Source: Methylobacterium oryzihabitans (GTDB lineage: Bacteria > Pseudomonadota > Alphaproteobacteria > Rhizobiales > Beijerinckiaceae). From it: 64,000 bases of DNA. The notes under the pieces were generated by a model. That model made no database searches and had not been told where the DNA came from. It worked only from the letters and a program-made list of their open reading frames with translations. Where the stretch lies: contig NZ_SACP01000004.1 of NCBI RefSeq assembly GCF_004004555.2, positions 186,001-250,000 of the forward strand. The letters are read 5' to 3'. This document shows positions 26,782 to 35,384 of the stretch, piece after piece. Made by a program: the position numbers and the translations under genes. Position 1 is the first letter of the stretch. Each line of letters starts with the position of its first letter.

Positions 26782-29199
26782 ATGCGCTTCGTCCTACGTT
26801 TCTTCGGCTTCCTGTTCAGCATCGCCGCGCTGGTGGTGGTCATCGGCTCGGCGGCGGCGGGCTACTTCTTCTGGAAGTACTCGCAGGACCTGCCGGACCA
26901 CGCGGCGCTCGCCAATTACGAGCCGCCGGTGATGACCCGCGTCCACGCCGCCGACGGCAGCCTGCTCGCCGAGTACGCCCGCGAGCGCCGGCTCTACCTG
27001 CCGATCCAGGCGATGCCGAAGATCGTCGTCGCGGCCTTCCTGTCGGCCGAGGACAAGAACTTCTACAAGCACAACGGCATCGACCCCGAGGGCGTGGTGC
27101 GCGCCATCGTCACCAACGCGTCGAGCGGCAAGAAGCAGGGCGCCTCGACCATCACCCAGCAGGTCGCCAAGAACTTCCTGCTCTCGAACGAGCAGACCCT
27201 CGACCGCAAGATCCGCGAGGCGCTGATCGCGCTGCGCATCGAGTCGACCTACTCGAAGGACAAGATCCTCGAACTCTACCTCAACGAGATCTTCCTCGGC
27301 ACGATCGTGCCGGGCCGCAACCTGCACGGCATCGCGGCGGCCGCGCTCGACTATTTCGGCAAGTCGGTCCACGAGCTGACGATCCACGAGGCGGCCTACC
27401 TCGCGGCGCTGCCGAAGGGCCCGAACAACTACCACCCCTACCGCAAGACCCAGGCGGCGCTGGCGCGGCGCAACGAGATCATCGGCCTGATGGCCCAGAA
27501 CGGGTACATCACCCGCGAGGAGGCCGAGGCCGAGCGCAAGCTGCCGCTCGGCGTCAACCCGCGCAGCGTCTCGCCGAACACCGCCAGCGCGAACTACTTC
27601 GCCGAGGAGGTCCGGCGCGAGATCTCCGAGCGCTACGGCGAGAAGAAGCTCTACGAGGGCGGCCTGTCGGTGCGCACCACCCTCGACCCGAAGATGCAGG
27701 CCCAGGCCCGCCGCGCCCTGATCGACGGGCTGGTGCGCTACGACCAGGCCCGCGGCTGGCGCGGCCCCCAGACCCGCGTCGACCTCGCCGGGCGCGACTG
27801 GGGCATGGCGGTGGCCGAGGTGCCGGCGCTGGGCGACGTGCAGCCCTGGCGGCTCGCGGTGGTGCTCGACACCTCCGGCGGCCGGGCGCAGATCGGCCTC
27901 CAGCCGCGGCGCGAGAGCTCGGGGCAGGTGTCGAAGGACCGCGAGACCGGCACCATCACCGCCGAGGGCGTGCGCTGGACCGGCCGCGGCATCGCCTCGG
28001 CGCTCAACCCCGGCGACGTGGTCTATGTCGAGCGCCTGGAAGGCGCCGGCACCACCTACCGCCTGCGCCAGATCCCGGAAGTCTCCGGCGCGATCGTGGC
28101 GATGGACCCCTATACCGGCCGCGTCCACGCGATGGTCGGCGGGTTCTCCTACGACGAGAGCGAGTTCAACCGCGCCACCCAGGCGATGCGCCAGCCCGGC
28201 TCCTCGTTCAAGCCGATCGTCTACTCGGCGGCGCTCGACAACGGCTACACCCCGTCCTCGATCGTGCTCGACACCCCGATCACCATCGAGGCGGGTCCCG
28301 GCCAGGAGGCGTGGACGCCGTCGAACTACGACGGCAAGTCCGGCGGCCCCCACACCCTGCGCTACGGCATCGAGCACTCGAAGAACCTCATGACGGTGCG
28401 GCTCGCCAAGGACGTCGGCATGCCGCTGATCGCCGAGTACGCCCGCCGCTTCGGCGTCTACGACGACATGCTGCCGGTGCTGCCGATGTCGCTCGGCGCC
28501 GGCGAGACCACCGTGATGCGGATGGTCACCGCCTACTCGATGCTCGCCAATGGCGGCCGGCGCATCCGCCCGACCCTCATCGACCGGATCCAGGACCGGG
28601 TCGGCGAGACGATCTACCGCCACGACAACCGCAAGTGCATCGGCTGCGACGCCGAGAAGTGGTCGGGCCAGGACGAGCCGAAGCTGGTCGACGATTCCGA
28701 GCAGGTGCTCGACCCGCTCACCGCCTACCAGATCACCTCGATCATGGAGGGCGTGGTCCAGCGCGGCACCGCCACGATCCTGAAGGAGATCGGCAAGCCG
28801 CTCGCCGGCAAGACCGGCACCACCAACGACGCCAAGGACGCGTGGTTCGTCGGCTTCTCGCCCGACCTCGCGGTCGGCATCTATATCGGCTTCGACAAGC
28901 CGCGCTCGCTCGGCGACCGCGCCACCGGCGGCGGGCTCGCCGCGCCGATCGCCCGCGACTTCCTGAAGGTCGCGCTCAAGGACAAGCCGCCGACCCCGTT
29001 CCGGGTGCCGCCGGGCATCAAGCTGATCCGGGTCAATCTCGCCTCGGGCCAGCGCGCCGGCGGCGAGGGCGGCGTCCTCGAGGCGTTCAAGCCCGGCACC
29101 GCCCCGCCCGACGCCTACTCGGCCCCGCCGAGCGCCCCGGCGGCGAGCGCGGCCCCGCCGGACGCCGACCGCGCCGCCCAGGCGGGCGGGCTGTACTGA
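26782..29199 (+). CDS. mrcA: Penicillin-binding protein 1A (class A, bifunctional)
   Basis: This protein polymerises and cross-links murein from the inner membrane; it is 805 residues. One N-terminal membrane helix (about 7-31) leads to the GT51 transglycosylase domain with catalytic Glu90 in SAEDKNFYKHNG and GASTITQQVAKNF. An OB-like insert follows, then the transpeptidase domain with S474-xx-K477 (SSFK), S533-K-N535 and K677-TG. The C-terminal tail is proline/alanine-rich. A strong terminator follows 31 bp after the stop. It probably cooperates with the upstream amidase in wall growth. Confidence 0.96.
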   Translation: MRFVLRFFGFLFSIAALVVVIGSAAAGYFFWKYSQDLPDHAALANYEPPVMTRVHAADGSLLAEYARERRLYLPIQAMPKIVVAAFLSAEDKNFYKHNGIDPEGVVRAIVTNASSGKKQGASTITQQVAKNFLLSNEQTLDRKIREALIALRIESTYSKDKILELYLNEIFLGTIVPGRNLHGIAAAALDYFGKSVHELTIHEAAYLAALPKGPNNYHPYRKTQAALARRNEIIGLMAQNGYITREEAEAERKLPLGVNPRSVSPNTASANYFAEEVRREISERYGEKKLYEGGLSVRTTLDPKMQAQARRALIDGLVRYDQARGWRGPQTRVDLAGRDWGMAVAEVPALGDVQPWRLAVVLDTSGGRAQIGLQPRRESSGQVSKDRETGTITAEGVRWTGRGIASALNPGDVVYVERLEGAGTTYRLRQIPEVSGAIVAMDPYTGRVHAMVGGFSYDESEFNRATQAMRQPGSSFKPIVYSAALDNGYTPSSIVLDTPITIEAGPGQEAWTPSNYDGKSGGPHTLRYGIEHSKNLMTVRLAKDVGMPLIAEYARRFGVYDDMLPVLPMSLGAGETTVMRMVTAYSMLANGGRRIRPTLIDRIQDRVGETIYRHDNRKCIGCDAEKWSGQDEPKLVDDSEQVLDPLTAYQITSIMEGVVQRGTATILKEIGKPLAGKTGTTNDAKDAWFVGFSPDLAVGIYIGFDKPRSLGDRATGGGLAAPIARDFLKVALKDKPPTPFRVPPGIKLIRVNLASGQRAGGEGGVLEAFKPGTAPPDAYSAPPSAPAASAAPPDADRAAQAGGLY

Positions 29200-29230
29200 C
29201 GGGCAGGGCCGAGAGGCTCGGTACGAACGG

Positions 29231-29265
29231 AACCGGCGCGGGAGCGCTCCCGCGCCGGTTTTTTA
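29231..29265 (+). terminator. Rho-independent terminator of mrcA
   Basis: A perfect 30-bp palindrome (29231-29260, starting AACCGGCGCGGGAGC) is followed by a T-run that ends with TTTT at 29261-29264. It lies 31 bp after the mrcA stop codon and is the clearest intrinsic terminator in the window. Confidence 0.92.
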
Positions 29266-29296
29266 GTGTCGAACCTTTCGAGATGCCGCAGCCCAA

Positions 29297-29462
29297 CCCT
29301 CCCCCCTATGCGGGGGAGGGTGGCGAGCGCGGCGAGCCGGGAGAGGGGAACGCGACGGTTCAGAACGTGGCGGCCTTGACCCAGGTCGCGGCTTCTCCGG
29401 AAACGGCATCCCCTCTCCCGCCCGGCCTCCGCCGGGCACCCTCCCCCGCAGAGGGGGGAGGG
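29297..29462. repeat. 166-bp palindromic intergenic element, copy D (inverted)
   Basis: Same orientation as copy C. The arms are intact, but the core is the most diverged of the four: the conserved CCGGCACCGTCGCG is changed to CTGAACCGTCGCG on the minus strand. It lies between the mrcA terminator and the 3' end of the malic enzyme gene. Confidence 0.85.
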
Positions 29463-29483
29463 TTCGGCCCGCCCGCCCCACCC

Positions 29484-31823
29484 TCACTCCGACGTCAGCG
29501 GCGTCCCGGTCTCGGCGGCCGTCTCGGACACGGCGCCGGCGACCGTCTCGCCCTGGGCCTCCACCACCGCCGCGGCGGTGATGTTGACGATGCCCCGCGC
29601 CGTCACCGAGGGGGTGAGGATGTGGGCCGGCTTGGCCGGGCCGAGCAGCAGCGGGCCGACCGGGAGCGCGTCCGCCAGCACCTTCGAGAACTGGAACGCG
29701 ATGTTGGCGGCATCCAGGTTCGGCATGATGAGCACGTTGGCCTCGCCCTTCAGGCGCGAGCCCGGCAGCACCCGGTCGCGGATCATCTGCGACAGGGCGG
29801 TGTCGGCGCCCATCTCGCCGTCGGCCTCGAGGTCGGGCGCCCGCTCGCGGATCAGCGTGAAGGCGTGGCGCATCTTGCGGGCCGACGGCGTGTCGGACGA
29901 GCCGAAATCCGAGTGGCTGACCAGCGCGATCTTCGGAGTCAGGCCGAAGCGCCGCGCGGTCTCGCCGCAGGCGATGGCGACGTCGGCGATCTCCTCGGCG
30001 CTGGGGTCGGGCCGGACATGGGTGTCGGCGATGAAGTAGGCGCCCTTCGAGGTCACGATCAGGCTCAGCGCCGCGAAGTCGCGGGCGCCGGGCGCCAGCC
30101 CGATGATGTCGCGGATGTGCTTGACCCGGCTGTCGAACCGGCCCTCCAGGCCGCAGATCAGCGCGTCGGCCTCGCCCCGGCGCACCGCCAGCGCCCCGAT
30201 CACCGTGGTGTTGGTGCGCACCAGCGTGCGGGCGGCGTCGGGCGTCACGCCCTTGCGGCCGGCGATGTCGAGATAGGTCGAGACGTAGGCGCGGTAGCGC
30301 GGATCGTCCTCGGGGTTGATGAGGTCGAACTCGCGCCCGATCCGCATCGACAGGCCGAACCGCTTGAGGCGGGTCTCGATCACGTTCGGGCGCCCGACCA
30401 GGATCGGCTTGGCCAGCCCCTCCTCGACGATCGCCTGGACGGCGCGCAGGACGCGCTCGTCCTCGCCCTCGGCGTAGATGACCCGGCGCGGGTCCTGCTT
30501 GGCCTTGGTGAAGACCGGCTTCATGATGAAGCCGGAGCGGTGGACGAAGCGGTCGAGCGACTCCGCGTAGGCGTCGAGATCCTCGACCGGGCGCCGGGCG
30601 ACGCCGGATTCCATCGCGGCCTTGGCGACCGCGGGCGCGATGCGCAGGATCAGCCGCGGGTCGAACGGGCTCGGGATCAGCGAGTGCGGGCCGAACGGCC
30701 GCGCCTCGCCGCCATAGGCGCGGGCGACGACGTCGGAGGGGGTCTCGCGGGCGAGCCCGGCGATCGCCTTCACGGCCGCCGCCTTCATCGCCTCGTTGAT
30801 CGTGGTCGCGCCCACATCCAGCGCGCCGCGGAAGATGTAGGGGAAGCACAGGACGTTGTTGACCTGGTTCGGAAAGTCCGACCGGCCGGTGCAGATCATC
30901 GCGTCCGGCCGCTTCTCCTCGGCGAGGTTCGGCATGATCTCCGGATACGGATTGGCGAGCGCGAGGATCATCGGCTTGGCGGCCATCTGCTCGAGCAGCT
31001 CGGGCTTGAGCACGCCCCCGGCCGAGAGGCCGAGGAAGACGTCGGCGCCGGGGATGACCTCGGCCAGCGTCCGCGCCTGGGTCGGCTGGGCGTAGACCGC
31101 CTTCCAGCGGTCCATCAGGCTGGTGCGGCCCTCGTAGACCACGCCCTCGATGTCGGTGACGAAGATGTTCTCGCGCCGCGCGCCGAGCGAGACGAGCTGG
31201 TTGAGGCAGGCGAGCGCCGCCGCCCCGGCGCCCGAGGTGACGATCTTGACCTCGGACAGCGGCTTGCCGGCGAGTTCGAGACCGTTGAGGACGGCCGCCG
31301 CCACGATGATCGCGGTACCGTGCTGATCGTCGTGGAAGACCGGGATGTTCATCCGGGCCCGGCAGCGCTCCTCGACCTCGAAGCACTCGGGCGCCTTGAT
31401 GTCCTCCAGGTTGATGCCGCCGAAGGTCGGCTCCAGGGCGGCCACCACGTCGACGAGCTTGTCGACGTCGTTCTCGGCCAGCTCGACGTCGAACACGTCG
31501 ATGCCGGCGAACTTCTTGAACAGGACCGCCTTGCCCTCCATCACGGGCTTCGCGGCGAGGGGTCCGATATTGCCGAGGCCGAGGACCGCGGTGCCGTTCG
31601 AGACCACGGCGACGAGGTTCTGGCGCGCGGTGAGGGTCGCGGCCTCGTCGGGATCGGCGGCGATCGCCTCGCAGGCGGCGGCGACGCCGGGAGAATATGC
31701 GAGGGCGAGATCGCGCTGGTTGCCCAGCGGCTTGGTCGGCTGGATCTCCAGCTTCCCGGGGCGCGGATTGCGGTGATAGAAGAGCGCGCCACTCTTGAGA
31801 TCGTCCGACATGTTGCCGCTCAC
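29484..31823 (-). CDS. maeB: NADP-type malic enzyme fused to phosphotransacetylase-like domain
   Basis: This enzyme oxidatively decarboxylates malate to pyruvate. The N-terminal malic domain has [39 protein letters not shown] and the NAD(P) region [15 protein letters not shown]. The C-terminal about 330 residues form a phosphotransacetylase-like domain ([32 protein letters not shown]) that usually has no transacetylase activity and acts in oligomerisation or regulation. The total of 779 residues is normal for MaeB. The GTG at 31821-31823 is chosen because an AGGAGGG ribosome-binding site lies 6 nt upstream; an ATG four codons later is too far from it. Confidence 0.94.
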   Translation of the reverse strand: MSGNMSDDLKSGALFYHRNPRPGKLEIQPTKPLGNQRDLALAYSPGVAAACEAIAADPDEAATLTARQNLVAVVSNGTAVLGLGNIGPLAAKPVMEGKAVLFKKFAGIDVFDVELAENDVDKLVDVVAALEPTFGGINLEDIKAPECFEVEERCRARMNIPVFHDDQHGTAIIVAAAVLNGLELAGKPLSEVKIVTSGAGAAALACLNQLVSLGARRENIFVTDIEGVVYEGRTSLMDRWKAVYAQPTQARTLAEVIPGADVFLGLSAGGVLKPELLEQMAAKPMILALANPYPEIMPNLAEEKRPDAMICTGRSDFPNQVNNVLCFPYIFRGALDVGATTINEAMKAAAVKAIAGLARETPSDVVARAYGGEARPFGPHSLIPSPFDPRLILRIAPAVAKAAMESGVARRPVEDLDAYAESLDRFVHRSGFIMKPVFTKAKQDPRRVIYAEGEDERVLRAVQAIVEEGLAKPILVGRPNVIETRLKRFGLSMRIGREFDLINPEDDPRYRAYVSTYLDIAGRKGVTPDAARTLVRTNTTVIGALAVRRGEADALICGLEGRFDSRVKHIRDIIGLAPGARDFAALSLIVTSKGAYFIADTHVRPDPSAEEIADVAIACGETARRFGLTPKIALVSHSDFGSSDTPSARKMRHAFTLIRERAPDLEADGEMGADTALSQMIRDRVLPGSRLKGEANVLIMPNLDAANIAFQFSKVLADALPVGPLLLGPAKPAHILTPSVTARGIVNITAAAVVEAQGETVAGAVSETAAETGTPLTSE

Positions 31824-31829
31824 AGCGTT

Positions 31830-31836
31830 CCCTCCT
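31830..31836 (-). promoter_or_regulatory. Ribosome-binding site that fixes the maeB GTG start
   Basis: AGGAGGG on the minus strand, six bases before the GTG at 31821-31823 and 18 bases before the competing ATG at 31809-31811, decides for the GTG start. Confidence 0.7.
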
Positions 31837-31877
31837 CGGATCGCGCGCATCCTCGCCGCAGGCCCGTTCGACCTGGC

Positions 31878-32501
31878 GTGACCGGTTTCCTGCACCGCCT
31901 CCTCCCGGGGCGCAACCCTCACAACGAGACGCAACGGCACCTCGCCGGACTGGCGCGCCGGCACGGCTTCGCGATCGGTGCGTTCTCCTACGGCAGGCCC
32001 AAGGTGCGCTTCGCCGGATCCGGCGCTCGACTGACGATCGGCCCCTACTGCTCGATCGCCGACAAGGTCGAGATCCTGCTCGGCGGCGACCACCGCACCG
32101 ATTGGGTGTCGGCCTATCCGTTCGGCGCGCTGGAGGGCCTGTGGCCGGACCTGCCGGTGCCGCCCGACCACGAGGTCGGCCGCGGCGACGTGACGATCGG
32201 CGCCGACGTCTGGCTCGGCTCGGGCTGCCTGATCCTGTCGGGCGTCACCCTCGGGCCGGGGGCGGTGGTGGCGGCCCGCGCGGTCGTCACGCGCGACGTG
32301 CCGGCCTACGCGGTGGCGGCCGGCAACCCGGCCCGGGTGGTGCGCCACCGCTTCCCGGCGGAGGTCGCAGCGGCGCTGGTCGAGACCGCGTGGTGGGACC
32401 TGCCGCCGGCGCGGGTGCGGGCGCTGGTGCCGCTGCTGCAGAGCGGGCGGGCGGAGGAACTGATCGCGCTGCTGCGGGCGGAGCGGTCGGTCGCCATTTG
32501 A
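31878..32501 (+). CDS. Hexapeptide-repeat acyltransferase (CatB/xenobiotic acetyltransferase type)
   Basis: This 207-residue left-handed beta-helix acyltransferase probably transfers an acetyl group from acetyl-CoA to a hydroxyl group. Diagnostic segments are IGPYCSIADKVEILLGGDHR, TDWVSAYPFGAL (the CatB-like loop with the catalytic-type His in GGDHR) and the hexapeptide coils TIGADVWLGSGCLILSG and VVAARAVVTRDVPAYAVAAG. The start is a GTG at 31878-31880, 54 bp from the divergent malic enzyme start. The true substrate (antibiotic, sugar or other) cannot be told from sequence. Confidence 0.85.
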   Translation: MTGFLHRLLPGRNPHNETQRHLAGLARRHGFAIGAFSYGRPKVRFAGSGARLTIGPYCSIADKVEILLGGDHRTDWVSAYPFGALEGLWPDLPVPPDHEVGRGDVTIGADVWLGSGCLILSGVTLGPGAVVAARAVVTRDVPAYAVAAGNPARVVRHRFPAEVAAALVETAWWDLPPARVRALVPLLQSGRAEELIALLRAERSVAI

Positions 32502-32571
32502 GGCGAGCCCCACCGGCAAAGGGGCGGCCCCAGGCGACCCTGCGCGGGAGGGGTTGTGGCGGCTTCGATCG

Positions 32572-32718
32572 TCATACGGTTTTTGGACGATTCGTCCAAA
32601 AACCGTATGACCGGCCCGCGCGGCGCCTGAGCAAAGCCGATTTTCGCGTCGCGTCAGCGATTGCGCAGCAATCGCCACGATCCCGCAGGGATCGCCGAGC
32701 GGTCAATCGAAAATCGTA
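32572..32718. repeat. Intergenic palindromic element, family 2, copy 2
   Basis: Read on the minus strand it matches copy 1 at 5193-5295: TACGATTTTCGATTGACCGC at the fliP end, GCGAAAATCGGCTTTGCTC inside, then the terminal hairpin. The hairpin (32572-32610) has 19-bp perfect arms around one base. Its stem sequence differs from copy 1 except for the GGACGA/TCGTCC centre. Two extra small palindromes are inserted in the middle. It lies between convergent genes (acyltransferase and fliP). Confidence 0.7.
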
Positions 32719-33501
32719 TCAGAAATACGATCGCACCAGCCCGCTCACCAGCATGTTCCAGCCGTCGATCAGGACGAAGAACAGCACCTTGAACGGCAGC
32801 GAGATCACGGTCGGCGGCAGCATCATCATGCCCATCGACATCACCACCGTCGCCACGATCATGTCGATGACGAGGAACGGCAGGGCGATGAGGAAGCCGA
32901 TCTCGAAGCCGCGGCGCAGCTCGGAGATCATGAAGGCCGGGATCAGGATGCGCAGGTCGATCTTCTGGCCCTCCTGCGGCCGCGGCAGGCCCGCCGGGGC
33001 GAGGTCGGCGAAGGTCTGGAGGTCCTTCGGCCGCACGTTGTTGGCCATGAACTCGCGGAACGGGTCGACGACCTTGGCGAACGCCTCCTCCTCGCTGATC
33101 CGGTTCTCGGAGAGCGGGCGCACCCCCTCCTGCCAGGCGCGGTCGAAGGTCGGCGCCATGACGTAGAAGGTCATGAACAGCGCGAGGCTGACCATGAACA
33201 GGTTGGCCGGCGTGCTCTGGAGGCCGAGGCCCGAGCGCAGGAACGACAGCGCGACGACGAAGCGGGTGAAGCTCGTCATCATCACGAGCAGGCCAGGCGC
33301 CACCGACAGCACGGTGAGCAGGGCGACGAGCTGGATGATGCGCCCGCTCGCCGCGCCGTTGCCGGCGGGCAGCAGCGCGTCGAGGGCCGGCAGGCCGGTG
33401 GCGCCCTGCGCCAGGGCGGCGCCCGGCACCGCGACGAGGACGAGCACGGCCGCGAGGCGGCCGAGGCGCCCGCGCGCGGAAACCGTCGAGGGAACGGTCA
33501 C
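32719..33501 (-). CDS. fliP: Flagellar type III export protein FliP
   Basis: FliP forms the core of the export gate with FliQ and FliR. The 260-residue protein has a cleavable signal-like N-terminus (RLAAVLVLVAVPGAALA), a helix pair beginning LLTVLSVAPGLLVMMTSFTR, a periplasmic loop, and the conserved C-terminal pair around FEIGFLIALPFLVIDMIVA and MMMLPPTVISLPFKVLFFVL. It is the last gene of the flgB-to-fliP operon and its ATG is 1 bp from the end of fliL. Confidence 0.97.
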   Translation of the reverse strand: MTVPSTVSARGRLGRLAAVLVLVAVPGAALAQGATGLPALDALLPAGNGAASGRIIQLVALLTVLSVAPGLLVMMTSFTRFVVALSFLRSGLGLQSTPANLFMVSLALFMTFYVMAPTFDRAWQEGVRPLSENRISEEEAFAKVVDPFREFMANNVRPKDLQTFADLAPAGLPRPQEGQKIDLRILIPAFMISELRRGFEIGFLIALPFLVIDMIVATVVMSMGMMMLPPTVISLPFKVLFFVLIDGWNMLVSGLVRSYF

Positions 33502-33502
33502 G

Positions 33503-33991
33503 CTACTGCACGATCACGGTTTCGAGGATCAGCTCGCGCACCTGCCCCTTGGTGCGCTGGGCGACCCGCTCGTTGAGGTCCTCGCGCAGGTGCAGCAGGC
33601 CGCTCGCCCCCTCGACCTGAGCGAGCGACACGGTGCGCATGTAGGCGACGATGTCCTGGCGGATCTCGGCCAGGGTGACGTCCGGGGTCGGCAGGCTGCC
33701 GGCCTTGAACACCACCGAGGATTCGAGCCGGACCCAGGTATCGGCGGAATCGGCGAGGTTGGTCACCACCGGCCCGACGCTGCGCAGGGTGAGGTCGCCG
33801 GTATAGGTCAGTACCTTGGCGGCCTTGTCGTGGTCGTCGCGGTTCTTGCGGTCGACCGCCTTCTCGACCGTCGTGACGAGGTACGTGCCGAGCGCCCCGC
33901 CGGTGCCGACGGCGACGAGCGTCACCAGCGCCAGGGCGGCGATCCAGCCCTTGCCGGGCTTCTTCGTCGTCTCGTCGGTCTTCGCGGCCAT
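33503..33991 (-). CDS. fliL: Flagellar basal body-associated protein FliL
   Basis: FliL is a single-pass membrane protein that sits around the stator units and supports torque. At 162 residues it has a membrane helix at about 16-38 (WIAALALVTLVAVGTGGALG). The periplasmic domain ends in LREDLNERVAQRTKGQVREL ILETVIVQ, the usual FliL C-terminus. It lies between flgH and fliP, as in rhizobial flagellar operons. Confidence 0.93.
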   Translation of the reverse strand: MAAKTDETTKKPGKGWIAALALVTLVAVGTGGALGTYLVTTVEKAVDRKNRDDHDKAAKVLTYTGDLTLRSVGPVVTNLADSADTWVRLESSVVFKAGSLPTPDVTLAEIRQDIVAYMRTVSLAQVEGASGLLHLREDLNERVAQRTKGQVRELILETVIVQ

Positions 33992-34046
33992 CGGATGCGT
34001 CCGGGGTGAGGGGCGGGTCGGGCCGTGGTCGCACGGCGATGGGGCG

Positions 34047-34742
34047 TCAGTACGGCGTGAGGATCTCGAACAGGTGCTGGCCCGGGGTCGGCGACTGCAC
34101 GTCGGTGATCCGGCCGCGGCCGCCGTAGGAGACGCGGGCCTCGGCGATCTTGTCGTAGTCGATGGTGTTGCGGCGCGAGATGTCCCGCGGCCGCACGATG
34201 CCCGCGACGGTGAGCACCCGGACCTCGTTGTTCACCCGCACCTCCTGCGAGCCGCTGATGAGGACGTTGCCGTTGGGCAGCACCTCGGTGACGATGGCGG
34301 CGACCGACAGGCGCAGGGTCTCCTTGCGGTCGATCGTGCCCTCGCCCTTGGTCGAGGTGCCCGAGCGGATGCCGACATCGGCGGTGGCCGCGTCCTTCAG
34401 CGCCGAGACGCCGTAGCCGAAATCGAAGCCGAGGGTCGACTTCTGGCTGCGCGAGCGGTCGGTGGCGTTGTCGAACTGCGCCTTGTCGTCGATCTGGATG
34501 CTGACCGTGATCGTGTCGCCGACGTTGCGGGCGCGGGGATCCTGGTACAGCTCGGACGCCATCGGCGACCACGTCGAGTAGAACGAGCGCCGGCTCGGGG
34601 TGGCGAAGGTCGCCGGCAGCGGCTCGCGCGGGGTCGAGAGCCCGGTGCCGATCGGCGTGAGCGTCGGGGTCTGGCCGACCTCCTTGAGGCTGGAGCAGGC
34701 CCCGAGCCCGAGAGCCGCCGCGCAGGCGAGTGCTAGTCTCAT
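34047..34742 (-). CDS. flgH: Flagellar L-ring lipoprotein FlgH
   Basis: FlgH builds the outer-membrane L-ring bushing around the rod. The 231-residue precursor starts MRLALACAAALGLGACSS, with an LGAC lipobox (C16). Family segments include LYQDPRARNVGDTITVSIQI, VAAIVTEVLPNGNVLISGSQ and GIVRPRDISRRNTIDYDKIA. It follows motE after a 135-bp gap made of tandem repeats. Confidence 0.96.
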   Translation of the reverse strand: MRLALACAAALGLGACSSLKEVGQTPTLTPIGTGLSTPREPLPATFATPSRRSFYSTWSPMASELYQDPRARNVGDTITVSIQIDDKAQFDNATDRSRSQKSTLGFDFGYGVSALKDAATADVGIRSGTSTKGEGTIDRKETLRLSVAAIVTEVLPNGNVLISGSQEVRVNNEVRVLTVAGIVRPRDISRRNTIDYDKIAEARVSYGGRGRITDVQSPTPGQHLFEILTPY

Positions 34743-34770
34743 CGATCTCTCGCTGTGCGAGCCCTGCCGG

Positions 34771-34900
34771 GCTCAGCCTTGCTGGGGTTTCTCAGGCTGG
34801 CTGGGGCTCAGCCTTGGTTGTGCTTCTCAGGCTGGCTGACGCTCAGCCTTGCTTGTGTTTCTCAGGCTGGCTGACGCTCAGCCTTCCTGGGGCTTCTTGG
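34771..34900. repeat. 35-bp tandem repeat covering the motE 3' end
   Basis: Three full units of 35 bp (34771-34805, 34806-34840, 34841-34875) and a partial unit (34876-34900). Each begins GCTCAGCCTT; full units continue to CTCAGGCTGGCTG. The partial unit is the last eight codons and stop of motE, so the array looks like a repeated duplication of a gene end. Units 2 and 3 differ at only two positions. Confidence 0.9.
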
Positions 34901-35384
34901 CGGCGTTCGCCATCGCGCGGGCGAGCTGGGCCGCGCGGGCGGCCTCCATCTCGCTCAGGATCGCGCTGGCGGCGCGGGCGTTGAGCTTGGTGAGGATGGC
35001 GGCGGCGCCCTCCTCCGGCATGTTGGCGAGCTGGAGCGCCGCCGCATCCGGCTTCATCTTGGTGTAGATCGCCACGACTCCGGCCTCGGCCTTGGCCAGG
35101 AACTCGTTGCGGCGGCGCAGCCACTCCTCGTACTCGGCCCGCTTGGCCTCGAGGCGCTGGATGCGCTCCTCGACCTGCTTCTCGAGCGCCGCGAGCGTCT
35201 CCTTCTGCCAGGCGAAGCGGGCATCCGCCGCCGCGTCGGCGATGCCGGCGCAGTAGGCCTGGGCCTTCGCGGCGCCGGTGGGCGCGGCCGGAGCCGCCGC
35301 GGTCGTGGCCGGCCCCGCCTCTTGCGCCGCCGCCGGGGCGGCGAGGGCGAGGAGCAGGCCCAGCAGGGTGACGGCGCGGATCAT
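34878..35384 (-). CDS. motE: MotE-like periplasmic chaperone of the flagellar motor
   Basis: In rhizobia MotE is a periplasmic chaperone for the motor protein MotC. This 168-residue protein has a signal peptide (MIRAVTLLGLLLALAAPAAA), a coiled coil at about 60-105 (LAALEKQVEERIQRLEAKRA), and a MgtE-N-like module (KMKPDAAALQLANMPEEGAA then ILTKLNARAASAILSEM). The position between flgI and flgH is that of motE in Sinorhizobium-type clusters. Its start overlaps the flgI stop (ATGA), and its stop lies inside the 35-bp repeat array. Confidence 0.85.
   Translation of the reverse strand: MIRAVTLLGLLLALAAPAAAQEAGPATTAAAPAAPTGAAKAQAYCAGIADAAADARFAWQKETLAALEKQVEERIQRLEAKRAEYEEWLRRRNEFLAKAEAGVVAIYTKMKPDAAALQLANMPEEGAAAILTKLNARAASAILSEMEAARAAQLARAMANAAKKPQEG

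Noticed and set aside
34771-34900. CRISPR-like array
   Set aside because: The 35-bp units are directly adjacent with no spacers, and the last one is the coding end of motE.
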